Assembly (NCBI RefSeq): GCF_000750955.1
Contig: NZ_CCEJ010000007.1
Coordinates: 176,255-240,254 of the forward strand
Length of the DNA stretch: 64,000 nucleotides
Direction of reading: 5' to 3'
Source: Criblamydia sequanensis CRIB-18
GTDB lineage: Bacteria > Chlamydiota > Chlamydiia > Chlamydiales > Criblamydiaceae
Made by a program: the position numbers and the translations under genes
The notes under the pieces: model-generated
Seen by the model: the letters and a program-made list of their open reading frames with translations, nothing else
What the model was told of the DNA's origin: nothing
Database searches by the model: none
Part shown: in pieces, positions 17,510 through 25,772 of the stretch
How positions within the stretch are numbered: position 1 is the first letter of the stretch
Layout: each line of letters starts with the position of its first letter

Positions 17510-18904
17510 CTAAAGGCCTCCATCTAAAAAGGGAGCTTTATTTTTATTTAGAATCAAATAGAGATTTCCACCTATCGCTTTATCAAGAGAAACCCTTGAA
17601 TCCCAGTAGCTGCCAAGAACTTGGGTGTAATCTTTCCATAATTTAAGCTCTTCAATTTTTTTTTCTAATAGCTCATCAATACCAAGGCTCATGATATTAT
17701 ATCTTTCTTCACCAAGAGAAACGATTTGATTTACGAGAGGTAAAAAGATTCCTCGATAGCTGTTAATTTGATCAAGTTTGATTAAGAGGAGATGATGCGC
17801 TTCGCGAACTTCGGAGAGGACTTTTATTTCAAGCTCCTTTAACTCATCTTCAGCTTGCCTTAAAGATGCGTATAACCTTTGTCTTTCGGCTTGGCCATAA
17901 TTAAAAATAGGAATATCCAGAACGATGGCCGGTCCAAAAACATGCGTTCCATCGGTATCTATTTCCTGAGCCACCCCAAGCCGTCCTTGAGTGTATACCC
18001 ACCATCTTTTTAACCCAAGGCTTTGAGATAAGTAAATCACTTCATAACGAAGAGCTTGTAAATCCAACCTTTCTTGAAAAGCAAGAGCTTCAAGACACTC
18101 TAATGAAAGCCCCTGGTAGTCGACTTCTTCAAACTCAAGTGAAAGATTCAAGGATTTTTCCTCGCAAAAACCAAGAAGCCGATTTAGTTGTTCCTTTAGT
18201 GAAATAATTTCTAATCCGAGATGAGAAATTTCAATTTCAGCTTCATAAAAAGGGGCATGTCTTTTAGCAACACTTAATAAATAGGTGTCGCCAACCCTGT
18301 ATTGCCTGTCGGCAATTTCCATTCGGATAGAAGAGAGCTCCCGGATAGTTTCTAAAAATCTTAAGGCCTGCTCTTTTGTCTGAAGCTTGTAAAAGCAATC
18401 CGATACTTCAAAGGCAATCTGCTGAATCTCATGAGTGATTTTTAACTTAACTTTTTGAAGATCGACGCTTGCCAATTTTATTCGCAAAGGCCTTAAAAGA
18501 ATATCGACAATGCTTTGAGTTAAAGACCATTCAAGGTTAGTATACAAATCCTTTTTTCTTGGGTATTTTATCAAAAGATCGAGGGCCGGGTTTGAGAGAA
18601 GATAGGATTCAAATAAGTCTGCTTTAGCCATGCCGACCTCTTCAAGAAGAGCTTGTATGCGAGGGCTATTTAATAAAGCAATTTGTATAACGTTATCAAT
18701 TTTTAAAGGGTCTTCCGCAAGATGAGCAAGATACTCCTCCAATGAATAATAGCTATTCGGGTTTCTTTGCCAAAAGACATCTTTACCAAGGGACTCTTCA
18801 ATAACCTGATGAACCTCCACTCCCTGATTGCAAGGCCTGTAACAGCCATAAGAGAAGGCAGAAAAAAGGATGAAAAGAAAAAGTCTTTTAAGTTTTGCTA
18901 TCAT
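17510..18904 (-). CDS. TolC-family outer-membrane lipoprotein (CusC-like)
   Basis: 464 residues. The N-terminal hydrophobic segment ends in FSYGC with Cys21, a plausible lipobox. The rest shows two related long-helix halves with the usual TolC-type segments (ALLNSPRIQALLEEVGMAKADL near 85-105, RVGDTYLLSVAKRHAPFYEAEI, VLDIPIFNYGQAERQR). Such proteins form the outer-membrane channel of tripartite efflux pumps. No RND or membrane-fusion gene is adjacent; the only partner is the multicopper oxidase directly downstream. A role in copper export is likely by context, with the inner pump encoded elsewhere. Confidence 0.85.
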   Translation of the reverse strand: MIAKLKRLFLFILFSAFSYGCYRPCNQGVEVHQVIEESLGKDVFWQRNPNSYYSLEEYLAHLAEDPLKIDNVIQIALLNSPRIQALLEEVGMAKADLFESYLLSNPALDLLIKYPRKKDLYTNLEWSLTQSIVDILLRPLRIKLASVDLQKVKLKITHEIQQIAFEVSDCFYKLQTKEQALRFLETIRELSSIRMEIADRQYRVGDTYLLSVAKRHAPFYEAEIEISHLGLEIISLKEQLNRLLGFCEEKSLNLSLEFEEVDYQGLSLECLEALAFQERLDLQALRYEVIYLSQSLGLKRWWVYTQGRLGVAQEIDTDGTHVFGPAIVLDIPIFNYGQAERQRLYASLRQAEDELKELEIKVLSEVREAHHLLLIKLDQINSYRGIFLPLVNQIVSLGEERYNIMSLGIDELLEKKIEELKLWKDYTQVLGSYWDSRVSLDKAIGGNLYLILNKNKAPFLDGGL

Positions 18905-19007
18905 TTATTGGCAGGGCATCAGCTTTTTTTCTAATAAGTTATAAAAAATAAACTTTACTTTTTTTAAAAGAAGTCTTTAAAGAAAACATAAGTCAAACGA
19001 GGTTATC

Positions 19008-19724
19008 ATGACATTTTTATCAAAAAAAATACTTAACGTTGGTTTTCTTATTACTATAGCTTTGACTTATCGGGTAGCACTTTTTTGCGATGAGAGTGAA
19101 GATGCTTTTTCCAAAATTTATAAACATAAAGTTTGGGGTACCAATGAAGAGGGTGAAGCTCATTCAGGCGGAGGATCCACACTCTCTAACACGATAGTCT
19201 ATAGAGCTTTTTTGCAAAATTTCTTGAAAGAATATGGCATTAAATCGGTTGTAGATGCAGGTTGCGGAGATTGGGAATTTTCTAAAACGATTGATTGGAC
19301 AGGAATTGAATACACAGGGTGTGATGTCGTTAAATCTGTCATTCAAAATAATAAAAGAAAATATGGGAAGGGAAACATCCGCTTTCTTCATATAGATGCC
19401 ACCCAAAGCACTCTTCCAAAAGGGGAATTGCTGATATGTAAGGATGTATTACAGCACCTTTCCAATGCTCTTGTCACAAAATTTCTTCTTAATACCTGTC
19501 ATTTCAGGTATTGCTTAATCACAAATGATGTCGATGAAAAGACATTAACCGCGGATAATGTGGATATCCCGGTCGGCTCTTCAAGATTAATTGATTTGAC
19601 AAAGCCGCCTTTTAATCTTAATGGCTCAAAAGTTTTAACTTATCGAACCTCTTGCGGCATGAAGCAGATCCTCTTTCTTCAAAATGGCTTTGAAAAAAAA
19701 AGAAGCTTGAAGAGAAAAAGTTAA
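19008..19724 (+). CDS. Class I SAM-dependent methyltransferase with N-terminal signal sequence
   Basis: 238 residues. Motif I of class I methyltransferases reads VVDAGCGDWEFS, with the acidic end of strand 2 at YTGCDVV. The next segment FLHIDATQ and the LICKDVLQHL block (motif IV region) follow, as in a small bacterial family often found in glycan clusters. Residues 1-26 form a hydrophobic leader that resembles a signal peptide. GAGG lies 6 bases before the ATG and supports this start. It is transcribed opposite to its neighbours and is convergent with the flippase gene 11 bases away. Substrate unknown; a sugar or a host molecule is possible. Confidence 0.75.
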   Translation: MTFLSKKILNVGFLITIALTYRVALFCDESEDAFSKIYKHKVWGTNEEGEAHSGGGSTLSNTIVYRAFLQNFLKEYGIKSVVDAGCGDWEFSKTIDWTGIEYTGCDVVKSVIQNNKRKYGKGNIRFLHIDATQSTLPKGELLICKDVLQHLSNALVTKFLLNTCHFRYCLITNDVDEKTLTADNVDIPVGSSRLIDLTKPPFNLNGSKVLTYRTSCGMKQILFLQNGFEKKRSLKRKS

Positions 19725-19735
19725 GCCAATGGTCT

Positions 19736-21178
19736 TCAAGATAAAGCAACAGGCGAAAGGGAAGGTTCTTTATTTTCTTTAACCGCTTGGTAAATAAAGA
19801 AGTAAAAAAGAGCGTTTAAAACAAAACCAAAAGCTATTTGGATAGCCTTTCCCTCAATTGGAAAAAAGGTCAGGCTTATTCCTACTGCAAAAGGTATAAT
19901 GGTTTTAAAAAGAGGACGGCTTTCAATTTTTAAAGGTAAAATTTTCAAAGAAAAACAAAAGGTTGCCGTAATTAAAAAAAGAAAACCCAAAAGTGTGGCA
20001 AGCGCGGCACCAAACGCTCCATAAAAAGGAATAAAAAAGTAGGCAAAAAAGCAAGAGCTAAGACCGCTTAGAAACTCAACTGTAACTTGAAGAAAGTTCT
20101 TCTTCTGCAAAATAAAAGAGCTTGAGCCAATCAGGTAAACTCCCCAAAGCGATTGGGCCAAGGCTAAAAATCCGATGAGGGGAGCAGTATTTGAAAATTC
20201 TTTACTCAACATGAGTGCGGTTGTAGGTTTTGCAAAGGCAAAGAAAGGGAAAGACAAAGCAAAGCTTGCTATCAGCGCTTTTACAATTAAAGGTCCAAGT
20301 ATTTCAGAAGCTTCCTCTTTTTTTAATGAAAGGCGGCTTAGGCAAGCCGGCCAAGCACTTGCAAAACCGAAGATAATAATGTCGATGGGTTTTGCTAAAT
20401 TTTGGGCCATAAAAAATAGACCCGTTTCACTTAAAGAGGTTTGTTTCTCCAAGATAAAGCGACTTGCGCTTGTTAATAGGAAGTAGCCCGCAAAGCCAAA
20501 AATGTAGGGTGTGCCTTGTTTTAAAAGTGGAGGCAATAATTTAAGATCCACTTTTTTTATTAAATAGGTAAGGCCATAGAGCAAATAAAATAGGAGGCCG
20601 ATAATTTGAGAGATGAAAGGCCCTAAAAGACAGCTTATGACTCCTAATTGCATCACTTTTAAAAAGTAAAGGGTAAAGCCTAAAGAAAGAAAAAGATCTA
20701 AAATTGAAAAAGAAAACGCTGTAAAAGCTCTTTCTTCAAGCCTTAAATAAAGGTTAAAAGGGCCTGAGATTACAATAATTGAGAGTGAAGCAAGAGAAAG
20801 GAGCATTAGGGGCTCATTTTCTTTTGAACCAAGAAGCTTTTCTGAAAGAGGGGACGCGGCAAAAAAACCTAAACCCAATAGAAACAAATTATAAAGGCAT
20901 AAGAAAAGAAAGGTTGTCCAAATTAATCCATGCTGGGAGGCTTTTTCTGGGTATAGACGATAATCTCTTGAAAGGGGAACGCTGTAACCCAAAGAAAAAA
21001 AACTTGTCAATAATTGGGTTAAAGCTGCAAGTATCCCCAAAATTCCATAGTCTTTTGCCGTGAGCGCGCTTGTCATGACGGGCAGCAAAAAAAAAGAAAC
21101 GACCCTTGAAATAATCGATCCACCTGAATAAATGAAGGTATTTTTAATAAGCCTTCCTAAATTAAATTCAAGATTCAT
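19736..21178 (-). CDS. Wzx-type polysaccharide flippase (MOP superfamily)
   Basis: 480-residue integral membrane protein with about 12-14 hydrophobic helices. It starts with RLIKNTFIYSGGSIISRVVSF and contains TALTAKDYGILG, both characteristic of O-antigen/teichuronic acid flippases. Wzx proteins move undecaprenyl-linked repeat units across the inner membrane. The gene overlaps the upstream CgeB-like glycosyltransferase by 11 bases, so they are co-expressed. With the ABC exporter at 6368-8125, the locus has two possible flippases. No Wzy polymerase or Wzz chain-length protein is recognised in the window. Confidence 0.87.
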   Translation of the reverse strand: MNLEFNLGRLIKNTFIYSGGSIISRVVSFFLLPVMTSALTAKDYGILGILAALTQLLTSFFSLGYSVPLSRDYRLYPEKASQHGLIWTTFLFLCLYNLFLLGLGFFAASPLSEKLLGSKENEPLMLLSLASLSIIVISGPFNLYLRLEERAFTAFSFSILDLFLSLGFTLYFLKVMQLGVISCLLGPFISQIIGLLFYLLYGLTYLIKKVDLKLLPPLLKQGTPYIFGFAGYFLLTSASRFILEKQTSLSETGLFFMAQNLAKPIDIIIFGFASAWPACLSRLSLKKEEASEILGPLIVKALIASFALSFPFFAFAKPTTALMLSKEFSNTAPLIGFLALAQSLWGVYLIGSSSFILQKKNFLQVTVEFLSGLSSCFFAYFFIPFYGAFGAALATLLGFLFLITATFCFSLKILPLKIESRPLFKTIIPFAVGISLTFFPIEGKAIQIAFGFVLNALFYFFIYQAVKENKEPSLSPVALS

Positions 21179-22448
21179 GGGATCGATTTCTCATTAGTTT
21201 TATTTTAGTTTCTATTGTTTTCGGGACTAAATGTTTTATCTTTTTCCAAAAGCGAAATTCTAAAGGAATGCGTTTTTTTAAAAAGTTATCCCTGAATTTA
21301 TTAAGCATCAAAATTAGGGGTTTTTTGGGGCTTTCTTTTTTAACCTCGCATTCTTTTATAACTTTTTTAACAAATGAAGATAAACAATATTTTTTACTTA
21401 GAACAATATCCTTAAAGGCTGTTTCAGTAAGTGTTTTTCGATAATTTTCATCTTTAAATGAAATTAAAGCTTCTTCGACATTGCTAAAATCTTCTTTTAT
21501 AGGGATGTAATGGATATGGGGTTTTAAAATGCCTGAGTAATCCCCTTCGACAAGGAGTTGACAGGTTTTTGTGGCGCATGCTTCTAGATGTCTTGGCGAG
21601 AGGGCTTTTAAGTTTAAATTGCCATCTATCTCGGAAAAACAGTGGGCTTTAACAGTGTTAAAGTCTGCTTTTGGATTTTTTTGAGTAAATTGGCTCACTT
21701 TTTTTTCTAAGCTCCCATCGAAATCCAGGATGCTGCTTCCGCCTTCAACTCCGGCAACGGCTTTACAGCTCAGCATAAATCGATACCAATCTAAACCGCT
21801 TAACATTTCTTGCTCTTCTCCAACAAGCTTGATGGAGGTTTTTAAACCTGTAGCTTGTTCAGCCTTCCTTAAGCGCTTGCCTATTTCATTCTTTAATTGG
21901 CCTTGCTTTCCGAGCGTATGGGGAACATGTGAAGCTCTATACCCAATGTCTATTTCTCGATTTATATTTTCCGTTTCCAGTTTTTTTAAAGTTTCTAGAA
22001 TTTGATCATCAAGATAGCCTGTGAGGACTTTATGAATTTTGACTTTCTTAGGGTCTACGTCCGGGTAAATTTTAGGCCACTCACTCTCTTCGGCGACTGA
22101 AAAAATATGATCTACTGCAAAGTCGGATACGAATCGGTTGATGTAGTTCATTCGAATAAACTCATCCTGGCAAAGAATCGCTTTTTTAGCAGGATAATCT
22201 TTCAAAGGCATGAGTCTTTTGAGGTAAATGTCATAAGGCAAATTATTCCATCTAAACTGGGCGGAAAAAAAGTTATGGAATAAGATGAGATCGAAAGAAA
22301 CGGCGCTTAAATACTTGGGCAAGCCAAAAGCGTAATTGCAATAATAAATGGAGTGTTCGCTATACTTGCCAAAACATTCCAAGTATTCCTTTATTGCTTG
22401 TCTTAAGGGTTGCGGGGCATAGTAATCATAAATCAGGAGAACATTCAT
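21168..22448 (-). CDS. CgeB-like glycosyltransferase
   Basis: 426 residues with the look of a GT-B enzyme of the CgeB/GT1 group: an N-terminal VLLIYDYYAPQPLRQ segment, LILFHNFFSAQFRW and CQDEFIRMN in the first domain, and IDIGYRASHVP then CKAVAGVEGGSSILDFDG in the middle. The C-terminal SPRHLEACATKTCQLLVEGDY is the usual place where this group binds the donor. The final 60 residues are basic. It overlaps the flippase by 11 bases and the upstream GT4 gene by 4 bases. It probably acts on a lipid-linked intermediate at the cytoplasmic membrane; the sugar is unknown. Confidence 0.75.
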   Translation of the reverse strand: MNVLLIYDYYAPQPLRQAIKEYLECFGKYSEHSIYYCNYAFGLPKYLSAVSFDLILFHNFFSAQFRWNNLPYDIYLKRLMPLKDYPAKKAILCQDEFIRMNYINRFVSDFAVDHIFSVAEESEWPKIYPDVDPKKVKIHKVLTGYLDDQILETLKKLETENINREIDIGYRASHVPHTLGKQGQLKNEIGKRLRKAEQATGLKTSIKLVGEEQEMLSGLDWYRFMLSCKAVAGVEGGSSILDFDGSLEKKVSQFTQKNPKADFNTVKAHCFSEIDGNLNLKALSPRHLEACATKTCQLLVEGDYSGILKPHIHYIPIKEDFSNVEEALISFKDENYRKTLTETAFKDIVLSKKYCLSSFVKKVIKECEVKKESPKKPLILMLNKFRDNFLKKRIPLEFRFWKKIKHLVPKTIETKIKLMRNRSHES

Positions 22449-23665
22449 GAAGGGCTTTTGGTTAAAAGGTTTTCATATAAATTAAGGTGGCGGTTTACAA
22501 ACGTTTGAACCCCAAAGCGCTGTTTTGCCTCTTGTTCTATAGCCTCCTGATCAAAGAAATCAATATTTTTTTGACAATCGATCATCGCGTGGATAAGCTC
22601 TTCTTTCTTTTCCGGATTTACTAAATAGCCATTCGCTTTGGTCACGAAATCTTTTGGACCTCCCTTTAAAGTCGCAACAACCGGAAGTCCTGTGGCTAAG
22701 GCCTCAATATAGGCTACTCCAAAGGATTCCGCAAGACTTGGTAAAACAAAGGCATGGCTTTTAGAAAGGGCCTCTCGAACCCCTTCTCTTGTCGCTTGTC
22801 CGCATAAACGGACATGGCCGGTTAAATTTAATGATTGGATTTCACTTTGCAGCTGTTTTCTTAAAGGACCGTCTCCATAAATCGATAAACAGGTTTTGGG
22901 AGATGTTTTAACGACTTGGCTAAAGCTTTTTAAAAGAAAGGAAAGGTTTTTATCTTGAGTTAGATGGGAAACAGAAATCCAATGAAAGTTATCTTTTGGT
23001 TTTTCCTTTCTTTGTTTGAAGAAATCAGTATCCACGCAATTAGGCATAATATCAAATTTATGGTCTTGATTTGGTAGATAGTGTTTTTTCAAAACCGCGC
23101 TAATAGCGTTTGAAACAGAAAGAATTTTAGATGATTTTTCAAAAACCTCTTTTAAAATAGGGGTTGTCCAGCAAGTATCAATCGGGGATAAGGCGATTCC
23201 TTTTAAAAATTCGCCTAAATGCTCTGTAATTATAAAAGGAATGGAATAGGCATCGGATAAAGATTTCGCCGCGAAAGCACCCCAGAAAGCGCTTTGGGCA
23301 TGAATTAAATCAGGCTTGCCAAATTTCTTGATGTAGCTTTGAAATAAGCTAAAAGAAGCTTTAATAAAAGCTTCTTTTTGTTTTTTGATTTGTTTTGGAT
23401 AAAGATTCCAGCCATGGAAGAAAACCATTTCTAAAGCGTCTTCACGGCAAAAAGATTTTTGGAAATGATTATCTATAAGGTTAATTCCATTAAATTCCCG
23501 AAGCCGTCGAAGATCCGGATAGATCATGCGAATTTTTAGGCCATGATTTGAAAGCGCTTTAAGCTGCTCTTTAAAGAAAATGCCATTTAAAGGGTGGGCA
23601 GAAGTTGGGAACCAAGAGGGCAGCCAAAGGATATGCATAGGCTTTAATACCTTAAAATCAATCAT
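22445..23665 (-). CDS. Glycosyltransferase family 4
   Basis: 406 residues and a clear GT4 enzyme: LWLPSWFPTSAHPLNGIFF at the start, DLIHAQSAFWGAFAA, then SHLTQDKNLSFLLKSF, LSIYGDGPLRKQL and the donor-site block PSLAESFGVAYIEALATGLP with E-x7-E. It is a paralogue of the 4056-5237 enzyme. Two starts are possible: the ATG at 23665 or the ATG at 23638, which has AAGG 11 bases upstream and begins where family homology begins. It leads the small operon with the CgeB-like gene and flippase. Its role is the addition of one glycan residue on the cytoplasmic side. Confidence 0.87.
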   Translation of the reverse strand: MIDFKVLKPMHILWLPSWFPTSAHPLNGIFFKEQLKALSNHGLKIRMIYPDLRRLREFNGINLIDNHFQKSFCREDALEMVFFHGWNLYPKQIKKQKEAFIKASFSLFQSYIKKFGKPDLIHAQSAFWGAFAAKSLSDAYSIPFIITEHLGEFLKGIALSPIDTCWTTPILKEVFEKSSKILSVSNAISAVLKKHYLPNQDHKFDIMPNCVDTDFFKQRKEKPKDNFHWISVSHLTQDKNLSFLLKSFSQVVKTSPKTCLSIYGDGPLRKQLQSEIQSLNLTGHVRLCGQATREGVREALSKSHAFVLPSLAESFGVAYIEALATGLPVVATLKGGPKDFVTKANGYLVNPEKKEELIHAMIDCQKNIDFFDQEAIEQEAKQRFGVQTFVNRHLNLYENLLTKSPS

Positions 23666-23731
23666 GATAGCTTGAAAAAATCTTTAAGACAATCAAATGT
23701 GCTTAGCTTTTTTTAAAGCATATAAACCAAA

Positions 23732-23776
23732 AAAAATTATAATGTGCCCCATCAAAAATTATAATCGCACCCATTC
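23732..23776 (+). repeat. Two tandem 22-base repeats, each with a TATAAT box
   Basis: The units at 23732-23753 and 23754-23776 both read AAAAATTATAAT followed by a similar C-rich half (TGCCCCATC and CGCACCCATTC). The TATAAT hexamers start at 23738 and 23760, 22 bases apart. They lie upstream of the DUF6492 gene and could be duplicated -10 elements; no good -35 box is visible. Confidence 0.55.
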
Positions 23777-23795
23777 TTAAAGCAAGAGAGAGATT

Positions 23796-24632
23796 ATGAA
23801 CTCCGTAAAATTTCTTCTTATTTCTTTAGCTTTCTTTTCCTTAAACTTTTGCGAAGCGGGACCTTGCATTGATGTCGTTATACCTTGTGTCAAAGGGGAT
23901 TTGGAGATTCTTCCTTTTTGCATTAAAGGCATAAGAAAAAATGTGAAAGCAGCGAATCGAATCATTATTATTTCAAAAGAAAAATTAACAGATGATGCCG
24001 AATGGGTTCCGGAATCAAATTTCCCCTTCTCCAAAGAAGATGTCGCGATGCACTTGACAACAGATGAAGATTCTCGACGAAAATTATTAGACAAGGGCGG
24101 GCGGGCAGGCTGGTATTTGCAGCAGCTTTTAAAACTCTATGCGCCCTTTGTCATCGACGGAATTTCAGAAAATGTCCTTATCGTGGATGCGGATACTGTT
24201 TTTTTAAACCCTGTTACCTTTTTAGGAAATGACGGCTTAGGGCTTTATGATTTTGGCAACGAAAAACACCCGCCCTATTTTGACCATATGCAGCGGCTTT
24301 TGCCCGCTTTAAAAAAGGTTGATCCTAAAAAATCCGGGATTGTGCATCACATGCTTTTTCAAAAAAAATATTTAAAAGAATTGTTTGAAAAAGTCGAAGC
24401 CCGGCATCACCTTCCTTTTTGGAAAGCTTTTTGCTCTCAAGTTGCCCCGCAAGATCTTTTTTTCTCCGGGGCTTCAGAGTATGAAATTTATTTTAATTTT
24501 ATGCTTTCTAAAAAAGGGTCTCGAATGATTCGCCCTCTAAAGCACCTTAATGTTTCTTCTATAAAAAATTTGGAGAAATATAAAAAGGAAGGGTATCACT
24601 ATGTCTCTTGCCACTATTATCTCAGAGATTAA
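23796..24632 (+). CDS. DUF6492-type putative glycosyltransferase with signal peptide
   Basis: 278 residues. After a signal-peptide-like N-terminus (about 1-20, cleavage near CEA-GP), the core begins CIDVVIPCVKGDLEILPFC, has IIIISKEKLTDDAEWVPE and the metal-site-like VLIVDADTVFLNPV (D-A-D). It ends with an HYV.CHYYLRD tail. This matches the DUF6492 group, thought to be GT-A glycosyltransferases. GAGAGAGA lies just before the ATG. The signal peptide is odd for an enzyme that uses cytoplasmic nucleotide-sugars. A strong hairpin follows at 24667. It is transcribed opposite to the glycan operon. Confidence 0.75.
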   Translation: MNSVKFLLISLAFFSLNFCEAGPCIDVVIPCVKGDLEILPFCIKGIRKNVKAANRIIIISKEKLTDDAEWVPESNFPFSKEDVAMHLTTDEDSRRKLLDKGGRAGWYLQQLLKLYAPFVIDGISENVLIVDADTVFLNPVTFLGNDGLGLYDFGNEKHPPYFDHMQRLLPALKKVDPKKSGIVHHMLFQKKYLKELFEKVEARHHLPFWKAFCSQVAPQDLFFSGASEYEIYFNFMLSKKGSRMIRPLKHLNVSSIKNLEKYKKEGYHYVSCHYYLRD

Positions 24633-24666
24633 AGCCTTACGCTTCTGGTAGAAAGGAAAGACAGAA

Positions 24667-24702
24667 AAACGCCGGTTATAAAAAAATTTTAAACCGGCGT
24701 TT
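24667..24702 (+). terminator. Strong stem-loop, likely transcription terminator
   Basis: AAACGCCGGTT and AACCGGCGTTT form an 11-bp perfect stem around a 14-base A/T loop, ending in a T-rich stretch. It lies 34 bases after the DUF6492 gene and just beyond the original end of the opposing repeat gene, so it can serve both strands. Confidence 0.65.
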
Positions 24703-24722
24703 ATAGAATTTAGTTAGGTAGC

Positions 24723-24856
24723 TTAGTGATGACGAAATAGACCTACAACTTGATCATGAGGCATATCTTGGTGGAAATAACCGCTTACAAAGTTAAATTC
24801 ATAACCGGGCGTCGTTTCTAATTTTTTTAAAAGAGTTGAAGGTACTTGTTTTAGGG
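24723..24856 (-). pseudogene. Out-of-frame end of repeat 3 of the 24857-25696 protein
   Basis: Read one base out of frame from the upstream gene, this stretch encodes NITLKQVP then KKLETTPGYEFNFVSGYF, DMPHDQVVGL and a stop at 24723. It is an obvious copy of the second half of repeats 1 and 2. A comparison with repeat 2 shows one base missing near the AAAA tract at 24862-24865 (20 bases between two conserved anchors instead of 21). Restoring one A would join it to the upstream frame and give a protein of about 324 residues. Confidence 0.75.
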
Positions 24857-25696
24857 TTATATTTTAAACTCACCGTAAATAGTAAAAAAATCAGGAAGCA
24901 CATCTTTCGGCTCTGAAACTTCAGTTTGATTATTAAAATTGCCTACAAGTTCCCAATTTGAATAGTGTACTGCATCTTCCTTGCGAATATCGTTTGATTT
25001 ATTGATGACGCATAGACCCACAACCTGATCTTCAGGCATATCTTGAGAGAAATAGCTGCTTACAAAGTTTAGATCATAACCGGGTGCCTTCTCTAATTTT
25101 TTGAAAAGAGTGTAGGGCATGTGGTTGAGGGTTATAGAGTCGAAACCAGGGCAACAAGTGAAAAGATGAGAAAGTGCTTCTTCCGGCACTGAAATTGCAG
25201 CTTGGTCTTTTAAAATACTTACGAGTTCCCAATTTGAATAGTGTACTGCATCTTCCGGGGGGATATCGTTTGATTTATTGATGACGCATAGACCCACAAG
25301 ATGCTCTTGAGGCATATCTGCTTGGAAATAGCTGCTAACAAAGTTTAGATCATAACCGGTCGCATTCTCTAATTTTTTGTAAAGGGTGTATGGCACTTGT
25401 TTTAGGGTTATAGAGTCAGAATTAGGGCAACATGTGAAAAGATGAGAAAGCGCTTCTTCGGTATCTGAAGCATCGGTTTGGTCTTTTAAAATGCTTAAAA
25501 GTTCCCAATTAGAATAGGGTGCTACATCTCCCATGAGAGTATCGTTCTCTTCTTTTATTACTTCTTCTTTGATTTCATCAGAGTACGCTTCAACTTGATC
25601 AAAATCACTCTCATCTTCCCCTTTTACATAACTTTGAAATGTAGGGTATTGCACTCTTGGGCTTTCCCCAGAAAAATATGAATTTTGAAATTGCAT
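24857..25696 (-). CDS. Unknown protein with tandem 92-residue repeats, frameshifted at its end
   Basis: 279 residues from the ATG at 25696. A further-upstream GTG at 25828 would overlap the HAD gene and add an atypical hydrophobic leader, so the ATG is preferred; it has AAAGG 10 bases before it. After an acidic N-terminus (about 1-60) come repeats that each begin YSNWEL. The units contain ALSHLF.CCP, SITL, YTL(Y/F)KKLE, GYDLNFVSSYF and DMP...VGLCVINKSNDI. Repeats 1 and 2 are complete; repeat 3 stops early because of a one-base loss. At the DNA level the units recur exactly 276 bases apart. No signal peptide, membrane segment or known family is recognised; an effector or scaffold role is only a guess. 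Confidence 0.7.
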   Translation of the reverse strand: MQFQNSYFSGESPRVQYPTFQSYVKGEDESDFDQVEAYSDEIKEEVIKEENDTLMGDVAPYSNWELLSILKDQTDASDTEEALSHLFTCCPNSDSITLKQVPYTLYKKLENATGYDLNFVSSYFQADMPQEHLVGLCVINKSNDIPPEDAVHYSNWELVSILKDQAAISVPEEALSHLFTCCPGFDSITLNHMPYTLFKKLEKAPGYDLNFVSSYFSQDMPEDQVVGLCVINKSNDIRKEDAVHYSNWELVGNFNNQTEVSEPKDVLPDFFTIYGEFKI

Positions 25697-25772
25697 GGTG
25701 GTGCCTTTTTGTTTATTAAATAGTAATGTTATTATTAAGTTTTTATAGTTTAACAAAGTTAATATAATTAAC

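Noticed and set aside
24723..25696. CRISPR array or satellite DNA
   Set aside because: The 276-base repeats are coding units that vary by codon and have no short-repeat/spacer structure.
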